DNA from: CAYMDS01 sp964576705
Lineage (GTDB): Bacteria; Patescibacteriota; Microgenomatia; Levybacterales; UBA12049
Direction: 5' to 3'
Assembly (NCBI GenBank): GCA_964576705.1
Contig: CAZNVI010000036.1
Span: 1 to 11,316, forward strand
DNA length: 11,316 nucleotides
Of the stretch, positions 5,478 through 11,316 are shown piece by piece. The position numbers and the translations under genes were made by a program. The notes under the pieces are model-generated. The model was not told the origin of the DNA. It did not search any database and saw only the letters and a list, made by a program, of their open reading frames with translations. Within the stretch, counting starts at the first letter, position 1; each line of letters begins with the position of its first letter.

Positions 5478-6760
5478 GGATGTGTATCATTTGCGCATTG
5501 CCAATATGCCCACTGACCCCCTCCTTGGGTTTGAATCCAACGGCTATATTCCACGCCGTTTGCTATTTGCTTGCCCCAGTCCACGTCTCCCCTGTCCAAA
5601 GGCCCGTTTTTACCGCTCCCATCACCGTCTAAATCAGAACCCATCTGAAGTAATCCCCATACTCCATCAGGGTCTAGGTTCGGGTATTGATCGTGTAGTT
5701 CGGGGTAATAATTCGCGTAGCTATTAGGATTGTAACTGCTTTCGCATGGAATAATAACTGTAAACCAGTAATCAGAATATTGTGGGTCAAGTAATGTAAG
5801 TAAATAGTGAAGCCTTTCCTTGTCCTCGGGCTTACTATTTGCAAGCATCGTGCAGCTAGGATCTCCGAAATTTTTCTTCAAAGGATTTTTATTAATAGAG
5901 CTGGTGTAATAACCCCCGCAGTTATCATCGTTAGGAGGGATTATTCCAGAGGGGCCGGGGGTGATATTTGGGTTCCCGATGCCTCCTAATACTTCAGTTG
6001 ATGCTTGATTCACAACGTAAATATCAGGACTTAAAGGACGTACTGTAAGACTTAAGTTTTGTGGAGAAAAAGCAGATTGACTTGTTGTATTCTGAATCTC
6101 TTTAAGAGACCAAGTGACAGTTTTAACTAGCGTCGGGTCAGTGGTTTCTGTGCCTGAAGAGTCAAGAGTTTTAGGATACGGAAAAGCGTTGACAAATTCT
6201 GTGTTTTCGGGAATAGAGTCATTAACTATGACATCATCAGCGATTCCAGAGTAATACACAGCGATAGAATAAGAGATATTTGTGCCGTTAGTAACGCTTT
6301 CTGGCCCTGATTTTTCAATCGCAACATTTGAATCTGAAAGCTGATTTTCTTCATCTTCTGATCCGCCTATCATCACCGCGATTACAATAAACAAAATCAA
6401 TAAAACAAGCCCAACGATAAGCGCAATACCCCAAACCGGAAACGTGCCAGCAGCAGCACCTCCAGCAGCTGCAGTTGTAGTCGCAGCGCCCCCAGCGACA
6501 GCGCCCCCAGCCGCTGTAGTAGCCGCTGCTCCCCCTCCAGCCCCAGCAACAGCAGTGCCTGCTTCTGCCGCGGCAGCCCCACCTGTAGTTCCGGCGCCTA
6601 CCCCCGCTCCGCCTATAGGTGGCTTTGGGCCGCCCTTAAGTTTTCCGAGAGTATCTTTGACATCTCGTATTTGTCCTAAATCAGGACCTTGGGAGCCATT
6701 GCCTTCTTGCTCCTCGCTCTGCTCGTCTTCATATGGGGGTATTTGATCTTCGTCTTCCAT
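5474..6760 (-). CDS. Transmembrane lysozyme/transglycosylase-like protein with DUF11-like domain (VirB1-like role)
   Basis: A 428-residue membrane-anchored putative peptidoglycan hydrolase. The cytoplasmic N-terminus is acidic (1-20), followed by an Ala/Gly/Thr-rich low-complexity stretch (about 50-105) and one membrane helix (about 109-131). Outside lies a DUF11-like beta domain (about 145-255; SGPESVTNGTNISYSI, then NDSIPENTEF). The C-terminal lysozyme-like domain (about 325-428) has a likely catalytic E340 in PCESSYNPN, GVWGLLQMG (366-374) and a W..W.C end. C339 and C422 may pair. A DLDGDGSG stretch (376-383) resembles a calcium-binding loop. Enzyme class is inferred from these motifs. It starts 48 bp after virB4 and overlaps the next gene by 4 bp. 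The low-complexity codons make the 6430-6630 stretch unusually GC-rich. In other T4SSs a VirB1-type muramidase opens the wall for assembly. Confidence 0.87.
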   Translation of the reverse strand: MEDEDQIPPYEDEQSEEQEGNGSQGPDLGQIRDVKDTLGKLKGGPKPPIGGAGVGAGTTGGAAAAEAGTAVAGAGGGAAATTAAGGAVAGGAATTTAAAGGAAAGTFPVWGIALIVGLVLLILFIVIAVMIGGSEDEENQLSDSNVAIEKSGPESVTNGTNISYSIAVYYSGIADDVIVNDSIPENTEFVNAFPYPKTLDSSGTETTDPTLVKTVTWSLKEIQNTTSQSAFSPQNLSLTVRPLSPDIYVVNQASTEVLGGIGNPNITPGPSGIIPPNDDNCGGYYTSSINKNPLKKNFGDPSCTMLANSKPEDKERLHYLLTLLDPQYSDYWFTVIIPCESSYNPNSYANYYPELHDQYPNLDPDGVWGLLQMGSDLDGDGSGKNGPLDRGDVDWGKQIANGVEYSRWIQTQGGGQWAYWQCANDTHP

Positions 6761-6808
6761 AGCTTAATTTTATAGTACTAAATTAACATGCCTTTAGAAA
6801 AGCTACCA

Positions 6809-9025
6809 TTAAGGTATTTGAGAGGCAAAAGGATTTGGTGGTCTAGTAGCTTGCGGTGCCTGAGTCGAGCCGGAAATTGGCGCTTGTGTATTAGTGGTCT
6901 GACTTGTAGCGTCTTGCGTCGGTGGCGCAATGGGAGAGGCAGGCTTTGCGGCGGCTTGTGGTACGGGTTGAGTTTGCGGGTGTGTATCTTGTGGAATATG
7001 CGCTTGAACATCGGCATCTGTAGGGCTTTGGGCAGCTTGCATCTTTGCTTGTTGCTGTCTCTTCAGCAGCTCTTCAGGGTTAGATGTAATCAGCTGATGT
7101 TCAAAAGGCGCTGCGATCACTTTCACAGCGACGTGATTTCTACCGGCGAAAAAAAGCCCTTCTCCGACATCAGCTGCAAGAAGTAATTCGCGTTCGCCCT
7201 CTGAAAGATAAAAGGTTTCACCGACCAGGTCAACTTCAGCCGTGCCTTGTTTTAAAAGAATCTGTAAAGAAGAGTTGGTAAGCACAGCCTTACCATACTC
7301 GGTTTTTAAGAAATCTTCTACATCCTGCGTCGCCGTAGTTAGCCCTAAGTAATATTTCCTGGCTCTTTTAGCAATGGAATAAACAAAACTGGCTGAGTCT
7401 TCAAATTTCATCATGTACCACGCTTCATCCAGAATTAGAAGTCTTCGTTTTAAAGAGCGCTTCACTTTCGTCCAGACATAGTCAAGAATTATATGCATTG
7501 CTACGGGACGAAGCTCTTCCTCAAGGTTTTTGATATTGAAAACAGTTAGCGGATTATTTAAATCAAAGTTAGTGTGTTGATTGAATATTCCTGATGCTGA
7601 GCCTTTGATAAACTTTTCAAGCCTGAAGGCCATTTCTTTAGCTACTGAGTTTTCCATGCCCATAAGTGTTTTGTAAAGGTCTTCCATAAGCGGAGGTTTG
7701 TTTTTTTGGGTCGCAGGATCCGGCGTTATGCCTTTTTGTCTGTATGTTTCAATTAGTGCTGAATCAAGCGCTGCATCGTGTGCCGGATCAAGCTGTCCCA
7801 TTATAAGCCTGAGTAGGGCATGAAGGGAAAGGATTTTAAGCCCCAACTCGTTTTCTCCTTCCTCATAAATCTGTGAAAGGTCAAAGGGATTTATTTTAAC
7901 AGGGGAGTTCGAGCTGAATTCCACGAGCTCTCCGCCAAGTGTCTTAGTGAGTGTGCCGTATTCTCCTTCGGGGTCGACTACGATCACCTCAGTGCCCATC
8001 ATAAACTGACGCATGATCTCAAGTTTTATAAGGAATGATTTTCCGGCACCTGATTTTCCGAAAACTATTTCATTAGCGTTTTCTAAAGAAAACCTATCAA
8101 AAATTATTAAAGAGCCGTTTTGTTGATTCATTCCGTATAAAACGCCTTTGTTTTGGGTCATTACGGCTGAAGTGAAGGGAAATGTGGATGCGAGAGAGGT
8201 CGTATCCATATTTCTAGTCAAAAACAGCTTGTCTTGTCCTATGGGCATTGTTGTTTTAAATCCTTCTTCCATTTGTAATGTTGCCGGTTTTCCGATCAAC
8301 AATAATGAAGCAAGCTCTGTTTGGAGCTGTTTATTTGCTTCAATAAGCTCTGCAACACTTTCTGAAGAAAGTGTGACATAGAAACTGAACTGAAAGAAGC
8401 GTTCAATTCCCTTTGCCAGTTCCTCTTGAAGCCCAAGTGCGTCTTGCAATGACGCTTCAATTTTAGGATCGACAGGATGACCTGATTTAGTATCTGATGA
8501 GATAGTGGCTTCCATTTCAGCAATCTTGCGGCGTAAGTCTGCTAAGACATCAGATGAAGATGTGGGATAGCAAAACATGGAGATATCCATGGTGTGATCA
8601 TAGTCAACAATCGGCTCAAGCCAGTTGGCTGAAACATATCGCGGATAACCTGCTATAAATAGAGTAGAGTAGAAGCGGTCGCCGATTCTGATATATTTAT
8701 AATCGACCTCAACTGAAGTAGGCGCTATAAGATCTACAACAGAGGTCATGCCCTTTTGCAGCTTTTCGAGTCCCTGTGTTTTCGGCGTTAACTTTTGCGG
8801 AGCTTGATTTTGTGTTTTTTGTTGGATTTTAGAAATGGGAGTATTTGGTTGCGCCTGCGTTCTTCCCATGGGTATTGCGCTTTGCGGGATAGCTATGTTC
8901 GGGCTTGAATTGTTTTGTTGGGTTTGTGGCATGGCGGGCACTGGAGGTGCGGGGATTGGTTGTTGTGCGATAGGGTTATCCTGTGTAGGTTTTTGGTTTG
9001 GTGTTAGGTTAAACGGTAATTTCAT
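6809..9025 (-). CDS. virB4: VirB4-family T4SS ATPase (ATPase domain, with disordered tails)
   Basis: Cytoplasmic motor of a type IV secretion system, 738 residues. A Pro/Gln/Asn-rich disordered N-tail (about 1-90) precedes a VirB4-type N-proximal domain (about 105-300) and a RecA-like ATPase domain (about 305-645). Visible motifs are Walker A GKSGAGKS (323-330), DPEGEY (351-356), Walker B LLILDE (529-534) followed by AWYMM, and the TATQDVEDFL segment (564-573). A second Gln/Pro/Thr-rich tail runs from about 655 to 738. Most VirB4 proteins lack such long tails. The N-terminal-most part of the usual VirB4 architecture appears to be supplied by the preceding gene, in the same reading frame and separated by a single stop codon plus seven codons. 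The ATG at 9025 has no Shine-Dalgarno motif. Identification as VirB4/TraC/TrbE-type is firm from the motifs. Confidence 0.95.
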   Translation of the reverse strand: MKLPFNLTPNQKPTQDNPIAQQPIPAPPVPAMPQTQQNNSSPNIAIPQSAIPMGRTQAQPNTPISKIQQKTQNQAPQKLTPKTQGLEKLQKGMTSVVDLIAPTSVEVDYKYIRIGDRFYSTLFIAGYPRYVSANWLEPIVDYDHTMDISMFCYPTSSSDVLADLRRKIAEMEATISSDTKSGHPVDPKIEASLQDALGLQEELAKGIERFFQFSFYVTLSSESVAELIEANKQLQTELASLLLIGKPATLQMEEGFKTTMPIGQDKLFLTRNMDTTSLASTFPFTSAVMTQNKGVLYGMNQQNGSLIIFDRFSLENANEIVFGKSGAGKSFLIKLEIMRQFMMGTEVIVVDPEGEYGTLTKTLGGELVEFSSNSPVKINPFDLSQIYEEGENELGLKILSLHALLRLIMGQLDPAHDAALDSALIETYRQKGITPDPATQKNKPPLMEDLYKTLMGMENSVAKEMAFRLEKFIKGSASGIFNQHTNFDLNNPLTVFNIKNLEEELRPVAMHIILDYVWTKVKRSLKRRLLILDEAWYMMKFEDSASFVYSIAKRARKYYLGLTTATQDVEDFLKTEYGKAVLTNSSLQILLKQGTAEVDLVGETFYLSEGERELLLAADVGEGLFFAGRNHVAVKVIAAPFEHQLITSNPEELLKRQQQAKMQAAQSPTDADVQAHIPQDTHPQTQPVPQAAAKPASPIAPPTQDATSQTTNTQAPISGSTQAPQATRPPNPFASQIP

Positions 9026-9046
9026 AGTAGTTTTTGATATACTAAT

Positions 9047-9721
9047 TTATTGCCTTGCTCCTGCTGTATTTGATTTTACAAATACGGATTTCAAATTTTC
9101 CTCAACGTGGGAAGTGTCAAACTCTCCCTCAGCGCTTTCGTTAAAAATCTCAAAGAATAATTTAACCAGATCTTTTTTTTCGAGTGTCCTTGTAGACATC
9201 GCAAACCTTCTGATTTGACCATGGATCGCTTCAGCTTTTGAGCGAAGGGCTTTTTGGGCATTCAAGGTGCGGGATTCTTTACTGGATGCGCTTTTTGATA
9301 CATTAACAGCATTGGTCGCACCGCTTTCAAGCGGAGAATAAGAAATTATTACATAAAAAGTTTTATTTAAAACTACGTTTATTTTTACCATCTCGTGAAT
9401 AAATTGGCGGTAAAGCTCTATTTGTCGAACCAAAAGAGGATTAGCGGTTTTTCCTTGTTGCTCCTCAAGAAGTTTCAGATAGCTAGTCACATCGACTCTT
9501 TTATTGCGGATGAGGATTTGGACGGGAAAAGTAAGTGAATTTAAAAAAGCAGCATAAGAAAAAATCTTCGTGTCTTGATCGCGCTTTGAGAGAAGAGCGA
9601 AATTACTTGCTGTTATCTCGATAATGGTGCAAGCGCTACCGTTTTTAAGCAAGACTATATCATCGACTATATCGTCAATCTCTGTAAATTGTTGAGTAGA
9701 TGATTTTTGGGCAGGGAACAT
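9047..9721 (-). CDS. VirB4 N-terminal-domain-like (TraC-type) protein
   Basis: A 224-residue cytoplasmic protein without membrane segments or a P-loop. The first half (about 13-85) has the pattern seen at the start of VirB4/TraC proteins: I.D.IVLLKNG, then EI.ASNFALLS, then FLNSLTFPVQILIRNKRVDV. The second half is helical, with FYVIISYSP (122-130) and a charged C-terminus. It most likely works with the VirB4 ATPase encoded 21 bp downstream as a two-piece VirB4, possibly docking it to the membrane complex. Its TAA stop (9047-9049) is in the same frame as the downstream gene, so a former fusion or a read-through product is formally possible. The disordered start of the next protein argues for two real proteins. 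A structured repeat lies immediately upstream. There is no Shine-Dalgarno motif. Confidence 0.82.
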   Translation of the reverse strand: MFPAQKSSTQQFTEIDDIVDDIVLLKNGSACTIIEITASNFALLSKRDQDTKIFSYAAFLNSLTFPVQILIRNKRVDVTSYLKLLEEQQGKTANPLLVRQIELYRQFIHEMVKINVVLNKTFYVIISYSPLESGATNAVNVSKSASSKESRTLNAQKALRSKAEAIHGQIRRFAMSTRTLEKKDLVKLFFEIFNESAEGEFDTSHVEENLKSVFVKSNTAGARQ

Positions 9722-9742
9722 AGTAATAATATCAAATAAATA

Positions 9743-9818
9743 CCAATGTCAAATATCAAATTTCCAACAAGTGCTTATCGCAGGAAGCTGTTATTTGACA
9801 CTGATATTGGACATTTGG
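9743..9818. repeat. Long imperfect inverted repeat between the PrgI-like and VirB4 N-domain genes
   Basis: The 110-bp gap 9722-9831 holds two arms: 9743-9758 and 9802-9818, which pair with one mismatch and one extra base. An inner stem nests between them: AACA (9766-9769) and GCTT (9773-9776) against AAGC (9785-9788) and TGTT (9789-9792). TGTCAAAT (9747-9754) can instead pair exactly with ATTTGACA (9793-9800), so two folds compete. ATATCAAAT is also directly repeated (9729-9737 and 9753-9761). It could be an mRNA-processing or attenuating structure, or a dispersed intergenic repeat. No T-run follows on the transcribed strand. Confidence 0.55.
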
Positions 9819-9831
9819 CATCTGAAATTCT

Positions 9832-10875
9832 TTAGCCGAATAGTGATCTTCGTAATTCCTCGCGGGCGTCAACTGACACAACGGTAAGCGGTGGCAGTAC
9901 GCTGCCGGTTGCTTCTATTTGCACTGGTTCAAACCTGTGCTGTTTTTTGGGATCTTCGAATGTAATAGTGTAAGTTCCGTTGGTAAGCTGAGTTGCTGAC
10001 ATAAACTGTCCTAAGTTGTTAGATTTAAATGCTCTAACTGATTCTTGGTCCTTGTTTAGTACGTCAACTAATATTCCCGGTAAAATATTTCCCCTGGCAT
10101 CTTTGATAATCCCCTTGATAAGATTCGGGAAGTCCATTCCGTTTGAGGGAGAAGATCTTGTTGGAGTCTGCGGGGCAACGTTTTTAGTCTCGTTATTGGT
10201 GGTTATCTGAGTAATGGTAGTAGCGGGAGTTACCTGCGTGTTTATGTCAGGCATAGAAGCTGCGGGTCTTAGCTCTGTTTGAGTAGCAGAGGGAAGTGGT
10301 GGTACAGGTGGTTGTGGAGGATTAACAGGTGTCGGGGCGGGAATGCTATGTGCGGGTGTATTAATAACAGCAGAAACCGGTACGGGCTGCGCAAACAAAT
10401 TTGATATAAGCTGAGATTCTTTTTGGTCGAGCGGGCTATTGCTGTCTGACGCAGAGCCATAAAGGTATGTCAGAAGCCGTTGCTCCTTTTGATGGTCAAC
10501 AGAGGTGTTTTTTGTGCTCGCTTGGGGCGTAGTTGTGGTTTGTGGTGCGATAGGTTGTAGGTTCAGATCCATAAAGCTTAGGCTTCCGCCTACTTTTTGA
10601 TAAACATATTGATTCGGCTTTAAGATCGCTTTGATAAAATAGCTTGCTATAAGATCCATGGGGCGACCTGCGATAGGTAAGAAAGCTAGAGACACCCCAA
10701 GTATCCCAAAAAACGGAATAAGCGGAAACTTTATAAACCAAACAAGCGGGGAGTAAAAGAAGACCACGCTCAAAACGACGCCTGCACCTACATAGGCAAA
10801 TTGTTTTATGGTCATACTACCTATAAGCTTAAACTGAAACCCTGTTACGTCTTGAGGTATGGGGTGATTGTCCAT
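9832..10875 (-). CDS. PrgI-family T4SS membrane protein with C-terminal carboxypeptidase-regulatory-like domain
   Basis: A 347-residue inner-membrane component. The first 105 residues are a typical PrgI-family protein: IPQDVTGFQFKLIGSMTIKQF (5-25), two membrane helices (about 26-46 and 52-68), FLPIAGRPMDL (65-75) and KPNQYVYQK (86-94). Known PrgI proteins are small T4SS membrane proteins encoded just before VirB4. Here a long Pro/Thr/Gln-rich linker (about 107-245) leads to a 99-residue beta-rich domain (about 249-347) with IKGIIKDARGNILPGILVDV, then F.SN.LGQF, then NGTYTITF, the signature of carboxypeptidase-regulatory-like Ig-fold domains. Both membrane helices are in the N-terminal third, so linker and beta domain lie on one side, probably cytoplasmic by PrgI topology. 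The extension is an unusual addition. There is no Shine-Dalgarno motif. Confidence 0.9.
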   Translation of the reverse strand: MDNHPIPQDVTGFQFKLIGSMTIKQFAYVGAGVVLSVVFFYSPLVWFIKFPLIPFFGILGVSLAFLPIAGRPMDLIASYFIKAILKPNQYVYQKVGGSLSFMDLNLQPIAPQTTTTPQASTKNTSVDHQKEQRLLTYLYGSASDSNSPLDQKESQLISNLFAQPVPVSAVINTPAHSIPAPTPVNPPQPPVPPLPSATQTELRPAASMPDINTQVTPATTITQITTNNETKNVAPQTPTRSSPSNGMDFPNLIKGIIKDARGNILPGILVDVLNKDQESVRAFKSNNLGQFMSATQLTNGTYTITFEDPKKQHRFEPVQIEATGSVLPPLTVVSVDAREELRRSLFG

Positions 10876-10965
10876 ATAAAACAGGATATAACGTGAAAAA
10901 TCTCAATGCAAGCTGATCAAAGTAGATCAAACAATGTACAAAAGCTAGGTTTCTGTGAAAAATGA
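10876..10965. other. Intergenic spacer with short repeats, no terminator
   Basis: The 90-bp gap between the pilin-like and PrgI-like genes holds GTGAAAAAT twice (10893-10901 and 10955-10963). ATGTACA occurs at 10934-10940 and again at 10968-10974, just inside the pilin stop. There is also a small TGATC/GATCA hairpin (10914-10929). On the transcribed strand the hairpin has no U-run, so the pilin transcript probably continues into the PrgI-like gene. A -10-like TATAT motif close to the PrgI start is too weak to call. Confidence 0.4.
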
Positions 10966-11274
10966 TTATGTACAACTATCGAACCCGAAAGAAGAGAAGC
11001 AGGTAACTCCTGTCACATAGCCTATTAAATTTACGATGCCAAACGCTAGAAGAACAAGTATCAATCCTATTATCGCGTAGGTCAAAGTGCTTTTGGCGCT
11101 CGCAACTTTCTTAGGATCCCCTCCTGAATTCATAAGAACTAGCCCTGAAACAATTATAAAAACAATAGCAGTAACGCCGGAGAATACTAGCAGCGCATTT
11201 ACTACGTTTACAAATATTATTGGTACACAGCTAAGAGTAGCTACGTCATTTACGACACACGAACTCCAATCCAT
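10966..11274 (-). CDS. VirB2/TrbC-like T4SS pilin (two-helix small membrane protein)
   Basis: A 102-residue membrane protein with two hydrophobic helices (about 19-48 and 64-90) joined by a short polar loop, NSGGDPKKVASAK (49-61). That loop is characteristic of T4SS pilin-like proteins in CPR and Gram-positive bacteria, and length and topology match VirB2/TrbC pilins. No long signal peptide is evident; the first 18 residues are polar and mildly hydrophobic. Four cysteines (C6, C16, C92, C101) lie outside the helices, two near each end, so they could be extracytoplasmic and form disulfides in a hairpin subunit. It would be the first visible gene of the leftward block, 90 bp before the PrgI-like gene. 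The ATG at 11274 is chosen; the true operon start may lie beyond 11316. A TATATAAA stretch at 11299-11306 (read on the minus strand) could be part of a promoter. Confidence 0.85.
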   Translation of the reverse strand: MDWSSCVVNDVATLSCVPIIFVNVVNALLVFSGVTAIVFIIVSGLVLMNSGGDPKKVASAKSTLTYAIIGLILVLLAFGIVNLIGYVTGVTCFSSFGFDSCT

Positions 11275-11316
11275 ATCTCAAGCGTAGCAAAACCTTTTAT
11301 ATAAATGCAAGGGCAG

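Noticed and set aside
6444..6746. Plus-strand Ala/Pro-rich open frame opposite the lysozyme-like gene
   Set aside because: It is the antisense shadow of the Ala/Gly low-complexity codons; the minus-strand gene has clear domains and tight operon spacing.
6788..7186. A 132-codon plus-strand open frame opposite the virB4 3' end
   Set aside because: Cys/Leu/Arg-rich composition with no domain, fully antisense to VirB4 coding sequence.
6809..9721. virB4 region as a frameshifted pseudogene
   Set aside because: Both frames are open and motif-complete, each with its own ATG; the break is a single in-frame stop at a domain boundary, fitting two genes better than decay.
10914..10929. TGATC/GATCA hairpin as a terminator of the pilin transcript
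   Set aside because: Only a 5-bp stem and no U-run on the transcribed strand.
1..11316. CRISPR array, tRNA/rRNA genes, insertion sequences or a toxin-antitoxin pair
   Set aside because: No regularly spaced direct repeats, no tRNA-like cloverleaf or rRNA sequence, no transposase motifs, and no small paired genes of that kind were seen.

Overview
The window looks like the replication-origin region of a Candidate Phyla Radiation (Patescibacteria) chromosome, most likely a Microgenomates-type lineage. This is inferred from gene content. dnaA and dnaN sit side by side, followed by a compact single-strand set of type IV secretion (T4SS) genes of the sort common in these genomes: a two-helix pilin, a PrgI-family protein, a VirB4 ATPase with its N-terminal domain in a separate gene, and membrane-anchored wall hydrolases. 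The DNA is AT-rich, intergenic gaps are tiny, stop codons follow the standard bacterial code, and none of the ten genes has a clear Shine-Dalgarno sequence. The lineage cannot be fixed without a search or an rRNA gene.

Layout. Positions 1-152 are a regulatory leader with a perfect DnaA box. dnaA (153-1508, +) is followed by a 237-bp AT-rich intergenic region with degenerate DnaA boxes and a CTA/CAA trinucleotide run resembling a DnaA-trio, so it is the best candidate for oriC. dnaN (1746-2867, +) overlaps by 17 bp, tail to tail, with a leftward block filling the rest of the window. In transcription order (right to left) that block is: pilin-like protein (11274-10966), PrgI-family protein with a C-terminal carboxypeptidase-regulatory-like domain (10875-9832), VirB4 N-domain-like protein (9721-9047), VirB4 ATPase (9025-6809), lysozyme-like transmembrane protein (6760-5474), small anchored protein (5477-4908), exported SGNH esterase/CHAP peptidase fusion (4906-3620), and an anchored Ig-like protein (3612-2851).

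How the genes fit together. DnaA and DnaN start replication and supply its sliding clamp. The leftward block reads as one envelope machine. VirB4 gives energy, the PrgI-like and pilin-like proteins form inner-membrane and filament parts, and three predicted wall-active domains (lysozyme-like, SGNH esterase, CHAP) could open peptidoglycan. No relaxase, VirD4 coupling protein, VirB11 or polytopic VirB6/TrbL protein is visible; they may lie beyond 11316 or be absent.

The points most worth checking are the candidate origin and its DnaA-trio-like run, a shared promoter/DnaA-box/TACACTnCTAC module upstream of both dnaA and dnaN, the SGNH-CHAP fusion, the two-gene VirB4 separated by one in-frame stop, and a long inverted repeat at 9743-9818.
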